From Euptelea pleiosperma (lineage: Eukaryota; Streptophyta; Magnoliopsida; Ranunculales; Eupteleaceae), in assembly GCA_035048495.1 (NCBI GenBank), contig CM068546.1, positions 14,576,435-14,640,434 of the forward strand: a DNA stretch of 64,000 nucleotides, in the 5' to 3' direction. Made by a program: the position numbers and the translations under genes. The notes under the pieces were generated by a model. It was not told the origin of the DNA. It made no database searches and saw only the letters and a program-made list of their open reading frames with translations. Below, in pieces: positions 11,840 through 22,780 of the stretch (position 1 is its first letter; every line of letters starts with the position of its first letter).

Positions 11840-14303
11840 ATGCAGACAACACAATATCAGTGCATCAACCAAATTAATCCATCAAAAGATCGTTGGAGGA
11901 TAAAAGTTCGAATCTCAAGAATGTGGCATTCTATTGACTTCAAAAATAATGATGAAGTTAGAAATTTAGAAATGTTATTAATTGATGAAAATGTAAGTAT
12001 TGATTTTTATAGAAATCATGTTTCAATATTTCTAAAATTTTATATTAAATAACATATTTGATTTTGTAGGGAGATCAAATTCATGCCATAGTACCGAAGA
12101 AGCTTTTGTTAAAGTTTGAACAAATTCTTAAAGAAGGAGATGTTTTCCTTATCGAAAATATCTACGTCAATTTCATTAAAGGAAATTATCGTCCAGTTAA
12201 TCATGATTTCCAAATATGTTTTAAGTGGGACACGATAGTCAAACAAACACATGGAGAAGATGATAAATTTATAAAATACAAATTCTCATTTGTAGACTTT
12301 AGTGACATCCCATCTCGATATCAAATGGACACTTATTTGACAGGTATATACTTTAAAATTTGTTCACATTAATGTATTTATTTTATTTCTAAATTTATTT
12401 ATAATTTCTTCTCTTTTTCAGATATAATTAGAAAGTTAACTGCTACTACTATGACTGATTATATTCGAAAATCAAATAGAATTGAAGTGGCAAAAAGAGA
12501 TATCATACTTGAGGATAAAAGGTACTACTAATTATGTTATTAATAAATATTTTTATTTATTTATTTTTATTAACAAAATAATTGACAAATAATAATAATA
12601 TGATGAATATACAAAGTATATTTAAAAAACTTTACACTATTCAAGTACTAACTGATATTTTTCTTAACAGTGGATCTGCAATGAAGATTCCGTTATGGGC
12701 AAAAGTAGCAAATCAAATTTCAAACGATATTACAGAAAGTTCTTCAAATCAAATAGTTATGGTAGTAACATCTACAGTTGTAAAAATGTTCAAAGGTAAG
12801 TTCAGTAATTAAATTAAATTAAATTTATTATTATCTTAAAATTTCTAAATATATAAATTTTGTTAATTATACAGGTGTTCATCATTTATCTTCAACATCT
12901 GCAACAAAATTGTACTTCAATTTACAAATTCCTGAAGCTGAATCATTGTTGGACAGGTATAAGGCATAAATAAATAGTGTATATAATTATATTTTAAATT
13001 CACTAATATTTTAATTCAATATTTCCAGTTCAAATTTGGCACAAGTACAATTGTTGATGACACCAAATAAAAATACAATCAGTTATGAGAAAATGATGTT
13101 CAAGAACAGAAGAACGATTTCAGAAATGTTGGATGCATTGACAAATCCTTTATCTAAGGTAGAACATATGTTCAAAGAATATTTACTTATCTTTTTAAAA
13201 AAATATAAATATCATTAATTTTTTCTATACAGGGTGTCACTTTCACTTGCAAGGCAACAATAAGCAAGATAATTGATGATTATGGATGGTATTACATGTC
13301 ATGCAATCGTTGTCGGAAAAAAGTTGTGAAAATTGATTCTGATTTTTGGTGCAAATCATGTCAAACTTCATTAACATTTGCAGATCCAATGTGAGATTTT
13401 TATAATTATTTATTTTTTAATACAAGTCATTTATTATTTAAACTAACATAATTTTCTACTGTAGATATTATTTGAGAATGCAAATACAAGATTTTACAGG
13501 TCATGCACAGGTTGTATTATTTGATAAAGAAGTTGAAAATTTACTTTTACGTCCTGTTTCTGAATTGTGTGATATTTCGACTAAGGTAAAGTAAGATTAT
13601 GTCATTTTTATTTATTAATCGACTACGAATTTTTTATATAATCTAATCTTTCATATTAATAGGACAATGGATCTGTGTATGTTTTGAGGATGTTGAAAAA
13701 ACTGCTTGGATCCACGCATATTTTTCAAATCAAAGTGATTGAACGTGACATGCGCCTAGGGAACAAAACTTTAACAGCTACTAAAGTATTTCAACTAAAC
13801 TATGCGCTTGAGAGCAAAAACTATCTCAATTTAATTGAGAAGGTAAATATTTTTGTGATTATGTTTTTTTACTTTCTCATCTTATTATTAAATATCTCTG
13901 TTTCAAATATTGAATTATTTTTTACCCAACTTTATGCCTTGAAATTGAGAGAAAATAATTACGAAATCATATTATTTTTTCTGTTATAAATATTTCACTA
14001 ATTTTTGTAGGAAAGCTCATGTCAAAATTCTGGAGATAATAATTTGAGCCTCAACGACATTTTTACGAATCAAATATCTTCAGAGAAAAAAGTTCATCAA
14101 AATGAAGAGGACATTTGTACAATTGAAGAAAGCTCAAGTCATTCTCCTCCATTAAAAAAGATTTGCAAGGAATTAAATTATAAGGTTATAAATAATTTAA
14201 CAAGGAATTAAATTATAAGGTTAAAAATTAATTATATAATCATAATAAATAATTAAACAAATTTATTATATTCTGATTGTATTTTCTATTTCTGCAGGAA
14301 TAG
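11840..14303 (+). CDS. Helitron RPA-like single-strand DNA-binding protein, 500 aa, 11 exons
   Basis: Exons by eye: 11840-11992, 12070-12343, 12422-12521, 12671-12795, 12875-12956, 13029-13158, 13233-13390, 13465-13585, 13663-13842, 14011-14184, 14298-14303. They sum to 1503 nt, exactly 501 codons, with every junction GT-AG and in frame and no internal stop. The start MQTTQYQCINQINPSKDRW aligns with the usual N-terminus of plant DUF223/RPA1-like proteins. OB-fold segments follow, and a four-cysteine zinc motif (CNRCRKK...FWCKSC) lies in exon 7, as in the RPA1 C-terminal domain. The tail is Ser/Lys rich. The role expected for the family is to coat single-stranded DNA during rolling-circle transposition. 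The ATG lies within the last Rep/helicase exon in a different frame, so the two ORFs overlap by 38 nt. Unlike the replicase it shows no disabling mutation. Confidence 0.85.
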
Positions 14304-14775
14304 AAGACGTTGATGCGAGTTTTCTACAATTGCTTTTTCACAATAGTTTAATTTAATATATTTTGCTGAAGAGAATAGTGGTTTAATATTGTTATTGTCA
14401 TACATATCAATTTTAAAAGACAAATGAATTATTGGTTTCATTTCTTTATATTAAAGTTTTAATGCACTTTCAGTATGTGATTTTATAATTTATTATTAAT
14501 CACTTTTATTTCATATATTACATTCAAAATCTGAATTGTTGAATATATTATTTATATTTAAGTACTGAAATTACTTTGTGGGTAAAGCTATGAAATAAAA
14601 TTAATAATCATTTTTATTGATGTCAACAATTTTATTGTGTTAATTAAAAAAAATTAACCATCATTATATATACAAAATATTCTGCTAATTATACATTAAT
14701 ATAACGATTAATTATAAATGACGTTGAACTTATTTTACATAAAATATTATAAAACTGATCATCTTATTTCTTAAT
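14304..14775. other. Helitron 3' untranslated/terminal region
   Basis: AT-rich, no ORF. Holds the 3' UTR of the RPA-like gene and the subterminal part of the Helitron. Nothing else recognised. Confidence 0.6.
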
Positions 14776-14805
14776 CCGTGCTTTAGCACGGGTTGTAATC
14801 TCTAG
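14776..14805 (+). other. Helitron 3' terminal hairpin and CTAG end
   Basis: CCGTGC, TTTA loop, GCACGG (14776-14791), ten bases, then CTAG (14802-14805). The next base is T, as expected for insertion into AT. This is the transposition terminator signal of Helitrons. Confidence 0.93.
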
Positions 14806-14808
14806 TTA

Positions 14809-15923
14809 TCTATACTAATGCTCGGCACTGCTGAGGTGGCACGCTCCCAATCTTTTTTCCAACATTTTTTTCCAAAAATACCCTTTTCCAAAAACAACCC
14901 CTCTACAATTGTTTTAATGCTATTAAAAGATCGGGTATATTAGACATCTGACTTATGAGAATAAAACTTTAATGACAGGCCTGTCATCAAGGCCAATGAC
15001 AGGGCACAATACGAACCACGTGGGACACCTTTAGAGGACTCTGACCATATGGATGTTTGGCCAATCATTAGGTGGACCTACAAACATAAAATCAGCTCGA
15101 TTAGTGATTTTTAGGCGTTGGATTGGAATTGTTTTCTTAGGTTGATTTTAACGGTGGGAAATTTGAGCATTATTGACCATTATTTGAGGTACAAAGATTA
15201 AAGGTTTGAAATCACAAATCAAGCTGATTTTTTGTTTGTAGGTCCATATAGGGATTGGAAAAACATCCATACGGTCAGAGTGGTATGAAGCAAACTTTTC
15301 CTTCGTGTTACTAGAACTCAAAAGTTCAGCAGGTGCAACTTTTCCCAGCAAAAGATTTCAACATATGCTTCGGTATCATTACCAGAGAAATTCAGTCGTA
15401 TCTTGGCCGGGCATGGTATTTTCCCATCTCACACTCCATTCCACACTTAATTTGATATAAAATTTTACAAATTGGGAGAAAATTTGGCAAATTATGTGCA
15501 AATGTTTGGAATTGGGCAAATTACGTCGCCAAATGTAACAAAAAGCATCCCTGATTTAAGGGATCATTCCCTAATTTTACTTAGGTTCCACAATGCCTGT
15601 GGCTATTCTATTAAGGTTGATCCACAGACCTTCTCCACCAACCCACGCCATCATTCTTCTCTAAACTCAATTCTTACACATTTCGCTGATGGATTTGGGC
15701 TTCCCCGGCCGCTGATGGATTTGGGCTTCCCCGGCCACATCAATGGATTTAAATGATCTCAACAATTATGCATCATTCTATATAAAAAAAAATATTTATT
15801 ATGATTATACATTAAGATAATCTTTTAATTATATGTGACTTTTGCATTATTTTAAAATAATATTACAATATTTCATTATCTTATTTTTTCGCTCATACTT
15901 TTAGCACAGGTTTTAATGACTAG
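14809..15923 (+). mobile_element. Non-autonomous Helitron abutting the autonomous one
   Basis: Begins with TCTATACTAATGCTCGGCAC preceded by A (14808) and ends with CTAG at 15920-15923 followed by T. The 3' subterminal region (TTAGCACAGG, ten bases before the CTAG) is a decayed version of the neighbour's hairpin. No transposition gene. It carries an FB1 inverted-repeat element at 14996-15290. The short ORF at 15472-15756 has no recognisable domain. Confidence 0.7.
14996..15290. repeat. Long-inverted-repeat element FB1 inside the small Helitron
   Basis: Left arm: CTGACCATATGGATGTTTGG, then AGGTGGACCTACAAAC, then AATCAGCTCGATTAGTGAT. Right arm: AATCAAGCTGATTTTTTG, then TTTGTAGGTCC, then AACATCCATACGGTCAG. 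The arms are reverse complements around a short spacer. It could be an insertion into the Helitron or captured sequence. Confidence 0.75.
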
Positions 15924-15934
15924 TATATAACTAT

Positions 15935-16265
15935 TAGAAATCATCAATCAAGTTGATATTTGGCATGTAGGTCTCAGTAGGCCCTAAAGTGAGCTCCATT
16001 TGGCATTTTTTGGATGGGGAGGCTTCAAATTCCCAAGTCCCCAATGGACAACAAATAATTTCTCTCAAAGTTGAGGGTGATCAGTTGACCACCCTCGACC
16101 CCACCCTGCTCTACCACTACAAACATCCATGAGGTTGGTAAGCCTTAAAGTGAGCACCGCATGGCATTTTTGGGATGGGTAGACTTCAAATTCTGAAGTC
16201 CCCAAGGGACTACAAATATTTTCTCTCAAAGTTGAAGGTGGACAGTTGACCACCCTCACCCCCCT
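15935..16265 (+). repeat. Imperfect tandem duplication with about 161-bp period
   Basis: An FB1-like right-arm scrap (15945-15980) is followed by two similar units starting near 15982 (CCTAAAGTGAGCTCC) and 16143 (CCTTAAAGTGAGCACC). Both contain TTCTCTCAAAGTTGA and CAGTTGACCACCCTC. No gene. Confidence 0.65.
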
Positions 16266-18547
16266 GGCTACACCACTGATTGCAAGGCCTCATAATAGTG
16301 GAATATTGTTAAATTTGGGACATGCCCAATCATCCACAAATTCCCAACCACCCAATTAGGAAATCTGTGATTTTTCTTTATTTAGGCTTCATTTTTTTCA
16401 TATAAAATTTTATTCTGAAATATTTTTTTCAAGTTTTGGATTTTTCGCATCTGTATTTTGTGAAAAATCTATTTTGAAATAAAATTTTGATTCCAAAGGG
16501 CATGCATTGTGGGAAAATAACACACCATTTTTTTTTTTATATTAGGGTGGATGCTAGGGTCCCACATGTCATTTGGCCCCATATAGGTAGGTTCCACACC
16601 TGCTATGTGGAACATACATAGGGGATGAAATGGTGTGGGTTATACCCTAGATCTAACCCAACTCAAACCGATATTACACGGGTTTGGATCATTAAGATGG
16701 AATATGGATAAAAATGAGTCTGATCAGATCCATGTCAAATTAATTTGAATCAAGCTTGGGTTGAATTTGGATCCGGTAGTATATATTCGAATTGGAACAA
16801 ATTGGATCTTGGGTTTGGGATGTAGATTCTTACAAAAACTTGTCATTTGTCGTGGATCCGACTGATAAAGCCACGTGCATCATCGCTACTCCCACCTAGT
16901 AGGCAGGTAAAAGAGGCCCGATGGCCCGATGCTGGACGTCCCAACCTAAAAAGATTGGGCTTTGGGGGAGGGTGCATTTTTGGTCATTTATCACATTTTC
17001 CTTTAATTACCCCCAAATTCTCTCACAACAAAGCTCCTCACATCATCTCCAACTGCTCCTTACTTCTACAAAATTATCATTTGAAAATTTGATTGCAAAT
17101 TTCAAATACTTTCTTAAAAAATAATTTAGAAATTTCGCTACCCAAATTTTCTTTTAAAAATTATTTTTACATGTTAGAAATTTGTTTATTTTCTTATATG
17201 ATTTTTCCTTAAAAATTTGTTTAAAGAGTTCTAATTATTTTTTTAGAAAAATTTGTTACTTGTTACAAATTTTAGTTTTTTTTTTCTTTGAAATCATTTA
17301 GAAATATATTCTTTTACAAAATATAGTTACTTTTTATAAAATCTTTTGAAAATTTATTTATAAATTTCTTCTACAAATTTTTTCTTCAATTAATTATTTT
17401 TTATGAAATTATTTAATTTTTTAAAACATTACATTAGACTTGTAGGCTTGTTGGTAGGGCTGCAACTCAGGCTGGTTTGGTCGGGTTGACTTCCAACCCG
17501 AGCCCAACCCGACCTTCTAGGCCTCGAGCCCGAGCCCGAACCCAACCAGAGGTCGGATTTGAGAATCTCAACCCAAGCCCAGCCTGATTGGGGTGGTAGG
17601 GTTAGTCAGGTTGGGACATTTTTTGGGGCCTTAACAAATCCAAAAAGGAGAAAAACATCTACGTCCCATTACCCATATTCAATCCCTTCAAGTACTTCAA
17701 TAGACGAAGCATCTTTGCTTGCAACATTTCACAAACATAAGGCGGCTATTTGCAACATCTACAGCATCATCTGCTTGGTACCCATGTTTAGGATGGTAGA
17801 AAATGAGGATGTTAGTGGCGTCCCCCTTCTTGATCTTCTGGAAAACCCAACAAACCAAATTTTTGCCCTCTCTCTCTCTTTGAAATCAGGACCCGTTGGT
17901 TCCTTCCCAGTCACCAATTCAAGCAAGATCACATCGAAACTGTATACAAATCCCTTTGTCTTAGACCTCCAGCTCTGACCATACTTGGGCGGAATGTACC
18001 CAAAACTTCGAAATCTAAATCGAAAGCTCTAACCATACTTGAAACGTACATTTCCAGATGAACCAAACCTCGAAATCAAAGACCAATCCCTTTGTGAAAA
18101 AAAACAAAAAGAGAAGAAAACAGATTGGGATTTGAATGCACATATATGCCACGAATCATTTTTAAACACACAATTTTTATTTAAACATCACGTGCATGGC
18201 ATGTGCACTCCGCTAGGGGACCTTTGGCTCACGTTTTGTTTTTTTTTTGGGTTTTATTGAGACTTAAAAAAAAATGGGCTAGAAACATGGGATTTGGGGG
18301 GCTCTCACTGACGTGTTTTCTTGTATTATTGAGATTTAAGAAAAATGACGAATTTTTTTTTAAATAAATTTCAATATATATTAATATTTTAAATAAAATA
18401 AGTCCCAATTAGGAATTTTGTCTTAGGCCTCAACTTGTATTGAGACGGCCATGGAGATTATAATGCCTATGTAATAGCAACGCTCTAAGGTCGTTACATT
18501 ATTTGCTAAAAAAATGCCAAAAACCGATATGTTGTCCATTATTTTAT
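16266..18547. other. Repeat-rich intergenic region
   Basis: No supported gene. 17452-17600 has proline/arginine-looking CCCGAGCCC and CCAACCCGA runs typical of plant MITE-like repeats rather than coding sequence. The ORF at 17559-17978 starts in that repeat and shows no domain. The rest is AT-rich. Confidence 0.4.
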
Positions 18548-18548
18548 C

Positions 18549-18917
18549 CAAGGTTTAAAAAACGGCCGGTATAACGAAAATAACAGCCGTTATAAAGGAT
18601 TCGAACCTACCCCGTTATGTTATGGACTGTTAAAACGGCCGCTATAACGAAAATAACGGCCGTTATAACGAAAATAACGGCCGTTATTTTCTGGAAAATT
18701 TTGTGCAAAAAAAAAAACGGCCGTTATTTTCATTTTTTCCGTTATTTTCCATTTTTTCCGTTATTTTCTATTTTTGAAATTTTGTTTAAAATTTGAATTT
18801 CAGCGCCATTTTTTCCGTTTTTGCCACATAGCGTTTTTTTTGTTATAACGGAAAAAATGGTAACGGCCCTAGTCCGTTATAAGGGTTCCCTTTAAACATT
18901 GATAATTTAAACCTTGG
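18549..18917. mobile_element. MITE-like element with CCAAGGTTTAAA termini
   Basis: Terminal inverted repeats CAAGGTTTAAA (left) and TTTAAACCTTG (right). The interior is built from repeated ATAACGGCCGTTAT-type palindromes and TTTTTTCCGTTATTTTC blocks. No clear target duplication found. Similar TTTAAACC-ended pieces occur at 21604-21720, 23213-23600 and 48050-48192. Confidence 0.65.
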
Positions 18918-19520
18918 TTGAAGATGAAGAAAAACGCTCCCTTACCGTCCCCATCTCATCCTTCTTCCCTCTCCCTCTGTGTCTGTTTGTCTGTGTGTGT
19001 ATGATGGGCTCTCTTCTTCTTCTTCTTCCTTGATAGAACCCATTTTGGATTTAGTTGTTAATCGAGCCAATTCTTCATGGGCTATATCACTCAATTGAAC
19101 CGTTCACGGTTTGGTCCACCGTCATCGTTAATTTGACTGTTGGGTTACTCCTTCGAGTCTCTCTTGCATCAACTTGGTATTAGAGCAGTTTTCTGGGCCC
19201 ATTGTACAAATCCATGACCTAAGTCCATTAGTCCCTATACATCTACAGGCCCATATTCTAGCCATTTGCTAAGCCCAACAAAAAGCTCAACCCAAGACAA
19301 CCATGACCTGTTTATGAAAGCCATGAACTCAGGCCCAATAAGCTTGTAATCTAAGCCCGTAGATTAAGATCACGACTTCGGTCCATTAAGCAGCAAATTA
19401 AGCCCGTTTATCAGGCCTACTACCCAAGCCCGCAGCCCTTATGCACATTTACTGATACTACTGAAAAAAATGAATCTTGAAACATTATCTTCTTAATTAA
19501 AAGAACTAATTGAGGGTAAT
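18918..19520 (+). other. Copia-type LTR tail and primer binding site remnant
   Basis: TGGTATTAGAGC at 19175-19186 is one base from the standard initiator-tRNA-Met primer binding site TGGTATCAGAGC, and follows CATCAACT, like an LTR end. Downstream sequence to about 19990 reads as broken internal retroelement sequence, interrupted by the SINE at 19529. No full LTR could be delimited. Confidence 0.45.
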
Positions 19521-19728
19521 AAATGATACCCCAGGGGTGTTGGCCCAGTGGTAGAACCATGATAGGGGTTTGCTCCCTCTGATCGCGTGTTCTGAGACTC
19601 GCGGGCCTCCTGACTTACCTAGTTGTGCGTAGGGAAACTTCCATGGGGTCGGTGAGCACGACCGGAGGGATTAGTACCACAAAAAAGGTGTGGGGATACC
19701 CTTCGACAGCAAAATAAAAAAAATGATA
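19521..19728 (+). mobile_element. SINE with 8-bp target duplication
   Basis: Body 19529-19720. A-box-like TGGCCCAGTGG at 19541-19551 and degenerate B-box TGTTCTGAGACTC near 19588-19600 indicate a tRNA-derived RNA polymerase III promoter. The 3' end is A-rich (AAAATAAAAA). The flanks AAATGATA at 19521-19528 and 19721-19728 form a target duplication; the A-rich tail makes the exact 3' boundary slightly uncertain. Confidence 0.75.
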
Positions 19729-20445
19729 AGCCTTGAGAAAGGGAATGCTTAAGTGACTATTCCTATAGTCGATCAAGTAAGTGAAAACAAGTTCTAAGAA
19801 CAATACAAGAATGCAAAGATAGCACCTAAGTTACTACCAGAGATCAGAGATTTAAAACCAACAATGTCAATTCAACAGATGATTGAGAAAAAGATGGATT
19901 TCTAAGATCAACCATCAAACACTAGTTGTTGAAGACGCCATCGATCTTAATAGATCCAGAACTGAAGAAGCATCACAAAATACCAGCTACTATCTCTTTC
20001 TTTTTTTTTTTGGCAGGGCCGCGGCTCTAATCGCTGGCTAGTCATTCCTAGGCAAGACTAAGCCCACATGCAGCAGGGGAGCATCTACTTAGGAACACTG
20101 CACAGATGTGGATTGAGCTGATGACTTATCCTATTGAGGGGATGCACATCAACCATCTACTCTAGTTGGTTGGGTGCATCGGCTACAATATCGATATATG
20201 AATGGGCACATGTGGCTATGTCATCTAGGAGATCTCGTGCGATCTTGATCTGATTGGGTGATCAAACCATTTTGTTTCTATCACATTCTTTAGAATTGTT
20301 CATAGAAGGTACTTAAAAAAATATGGTTGTAATTATCCAATTGTGTATCTTTTTAGCTGAGAAGATTCCCTCGGTGGAACCCATCAAATGGTGTGCCCCT
20401 TTTCATCCTCCATCTCTCTCACTCATACAAAGACTTGTCTGTTTG
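19729..20445. other. Broken retroelement-like sequence
   Basis: Continuation of the sequence interrupted by the SINE, with stops in all frames. A T-rich start and distinctive block at 19995-20220 could be a second, minus-strand SINE-like or other short repeat, but I see no polymerase III boxes. No gene. Confidence 0.35.
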
Positions 20446-20765
20446 TGTTGAACAACCACTTTACTCTAAAAGATTAAGCTGTTAGAGAGAGGCGAAACTA
20501 TGGATATCAAAGGGTCCACAGGTCTAACAGAGGCGGAGTGCTGGTCATACAACCAAACAACACACTCCAATAACACGCCTCCTCAGCACTTTGCCGAGAC
20601 TCGAACCCGCGACCTCCTACTGGGACCTCGTGCTCTGATACCATCCACTAACACACCCCCTCAGCGGGAATATACTCCGCTGTAGACTTGAACCCGCGAC
20701 CTCCCAGGCCTTAAGGCTCTGATACCATGTTGAAGCTTCTAGAGTAAAGTAGTTGTCAACAGTTT
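20446..20765 (-). mobile_element. Decayed TRIM/SMART array, minus strand
   Basis: Reverse-strand relatives of the array at 26385-27282. LTR unit 20446-20575, internal unit 20576-20643 ending in reverse-complement PBS CTCTGATACCA, a 10-bp LTR stub, a second internal unit 20654-20727 ending in GCTCTGATACCA, then a partial LTR from 20728 (TGTTGAAGCTTCTAGAGT). A further LTR scrap lies at 21846-21912. Internal units carry the same GACTCGAACCCGCGACCTCC block. Confidence 0.7.
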
Positions 20766-21067
20766 GTATGACATTGGTAGACCATAACTTGTGTTTATGA
20801 AGGAGTCCAAGATTGTTTAGTATTAGATCATGTAGATCATATTCATCATGTTCTTTAAGTCGACGTACATATTTCAGATCTTTGAATTGGTGTTACATCT
20901 AATCCTTTGATCATACAAAATAATGACAAAGTTTGTTACAACAGCAGATGATAAAACAAAGTCCCTTGGTATCTAATGCTGGTGTTAATGGCGTCGATCT
21001 ACAAGTTGTACATCTGAGAAGACTAAATAACATACTATCGCACACCAACTCCTTTTGATTCTTTGTT
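20766..21067. other. 3' flank of the minus-strand gene
   Basis: AT-rich, no ORF of note. Includes the probable 3' UTR and end of transcription of the gene at 21068-22780. AATAAT-type signals are visible in reverse orientation near 20930 but none is decisive. Confidence 0.4.
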
Positions 21068-22780
21068 TCAGAGCTCTAGCACCACAACTGTAACAAAAAA
21101 AATAAGCATGGATTAGAGAAAATGGAGTGAAGTCCCAATATCTTCTACAAGTGGAAATGAAAACAGAGATTCTTACATTCAGCATCTGTTGTGATCCATT
21201 TGCCTGTTCCAGAACTGCATTCATCACTATCTCGGCGAGTTAATGTTGTTTCCTTGGTGCCTTGATCTGAAGCTGAAACTTTGTCAGCTTTCGAATTGGA
21301 CGATGGTTTAGTCCATTTACGATCGTTTCTTGTTGAAGATGCCAACGACAATGCAGAGTAGGCAGAGGAAGAGGTGGAACAGCTGCCCACATCCCATTGG
21401 AAACTGATCTTAGGGGAGCTTGAGCTCTGGTCATCATCATGTGGTGAAGCTTTCATGGAGCCTCGGTTGCGGAAATACAAAACCTTCATTAACAACAGAG
21501 GTTTATAGTGAGAAATTGGTGTCATGACTCTACATTTCTACCTAGTACCATATAAATAAATAAATAAATAAAGAGAACAAACACTTACAGGCCACTACTA
21601 TAGACCAAGGTTTAAGAGGCCATTTTAACGGTATAACGAACTGGGGGAGTTACCGTTAAAACGAATTGTAACGGGTAGGAAAAATGGAGAAAAGCGAAAA
21701 AAAAAAAAATTTAAACCATGCTGAATTGTCACTCTAGGACATTCAGTCCGATGGCATCACATGGATGGGGTTAGCTCAAAAGTTAAGTGACCAGACACTG
21801 ATCAGATAATTTCAACTATCGGAATCTGAAGCTACTAACCGAACAGGGTCCATGGGTTTAACAGAGGCAGAGTGCTGGTCATATAGCCAAACAACACACT
21901 CCAACAACACGAACAGAATAAGGTTGACAGTCAAGAAAAGAGGTCCATAAATTGGGTGTAAAATGTTATCTGTTGGTCTGATTTTCGGGGTATGCTAAGC
22001 AATTAGTGAAGAGGCCATTGATGGAGTTTCCCTGATCAGGTATGTAAAGAAAAACCAAGAAAGGATGGTTGAATCATGAGGGAAAGAAAAGCACCTTTCG
22101 ACGGATGTATTTCCCTCCTTTCTCGGATTTAGCAGTTGCAGCCCATCTCAACAGTTCTTTCATTCTAGAAATGGTTCTAGTCTTATCACCATTAAGTTTA
22201 TCTTTCTTCTCCGACGACCCACATGGGTCATTAGTAGCGATAATTGTCGAGGCCGACGTACTTGCATCGCATATAGGTAGCACCTTGTTCCCAACATGGC
22301 CGGCCGTGTCGGCTTTGTGACCCTTGCCAAGTCCTAGGCCAAGTCCCTCTTTCATTCTCAATGGTTGCAAGTGATGCTGTCCCTTACAAAAGCTTCCAAG
22401 CCTCTTCAAGTTCAGAGTGCTATTAAAGCATGCTCTTGGAACATTGCCTCTACCAAGTAAAATTGTGAACGATTCCGATTCCGAACAATCGTTCTGTTCG
22501 ACGTTACTGAATCTTTTTGAAGCACCATGCCCTTTAAACAAAACCAACTCCTCTGATATGGACATAAAAGAGAGTAGTTAGCACTAAAAATGCAACTAAG
22601 TTATTCAAAAGATGGGTTTTTGAAGCTTTTTACCTGTCACAACTGCATTTTTGTTGGTTTGTTCTTCTGGTGTGAGCTTGAAAAGCCATTGAAGGATCTG
22701 TGAACATGGATTAATGGGAAATCAGCATACATGTGACTGGAATATATATACCATAATGAGATTATGAAGCACACCTGCAT
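21068..22780 (-). CDS. Uncharacterised plant protein, 284 aa, five exons
   Basis: Exons (minus strand): 22780-22775 (only ATG CAG), 22697-22634, 22552-22095, 21483-21177 and 21087-21068. They total 855 nt, 284 codons plus stop, with GT-AG introns and continuous frame. The protein starts MQILQWLFK, has a Ser/Lys-rich basic middle with SRMKELLRWAATAKSEKGGK, then FRNRGSMKASP and SPKISFQWDVGSCSTSSSA, and ends WITTDAEFVVLEL. The last two residues groups are created only by joining exons 4 and 5, which supports the splice model. From memory this ending occurs in a family of plant proteins of unknown function; I cannot assign a role. No membrane segment or signal peptide; the basic low-complexity composition would suit a nuclear or cytosolic regulatory protein, but that is a guess. 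No disabling mutation seen. Confidence 0.8.
21604..21720. repeat. Short MITE remnant in intron 3 of the uncharacterised gene
   Basis: Begins CCAAGGTTTAAGAGG and ends AAATTTAAACCATG, with ACGGTATAACGAA and TTACCGTTAAAACG inside. It is a shortened relative of the 18549-18917 element. It lies between exons 3 and 4 of the minus-strand gene. Confidence 0.55.

Larger units (their letters stand above)
3718..11877 (+). pseudogene. Helitron Rep/Pif1-type helicase, six exons, four in-frame stops
   Basis: Exons read by eye: 3718-3919, 4019-4246, 4330-4407, 4489-5871, 5964-8876 and 11828-11877, total 4854 nt (1617 codons plus stop). All junctions are GT-AG and keep frame. Order of domains: a short basic N-terminal region; a Helitron_like_N region in exon 4; HUH Rep motifs (FLTFTCNPKW, ELPHAHILLFLH with the HAH pair, and the tyrosine motif YLFKYINKG); then a Pif1-family helicase with Walker A (GSGGTGKTY, about 7490), Walker B (IIWDEAPM, about 7725), GGDFRQILPV and NKSQGQTL. 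Premature stops are TAA 5445, TGA 7406, TGA 7544 and TAG 8747; the reading frame continues with clear homology after each, and there are no frameshifts. The last intron holds the solo LTR. Length suits plant Helitron Rep/Hel proteins. It cannot make a full-length replicase unless the stops are read through. Confidence 0.92.
3718..14805 (+). mobile_element. Autonomous-type Helitron with Rep/helicase and RPA-like genes (left end unresolved)
   Basis: The element carries a Helitron replication-initiator/Pif1-helicase gene and an RPA-like single-strand-binding gene, the gene set of plant autonomous Helitrons. The 3' end is textbook: a perfect 6-bp-stem hairpin (CCGTGC-TTTA-GCACGG, 14776-14791), ten bases, then CTAG at 14802-14805 followed by T. 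The 5' TC end is not certain; the coordinate given is the first coding base. Candidates lie near 197-210. A 2867-bp solo LTR interrupts it at 8882-11748. Helitrons transpose by rolling-circle replication between A and T and leave no target duplication. Confidence 0.9.

Noticed and set aside
17559..17978. 139-aa ORF
   Set aside because: It begins in a CCCGAGCCC-type repeat and shows no recognisable domain or splice context.
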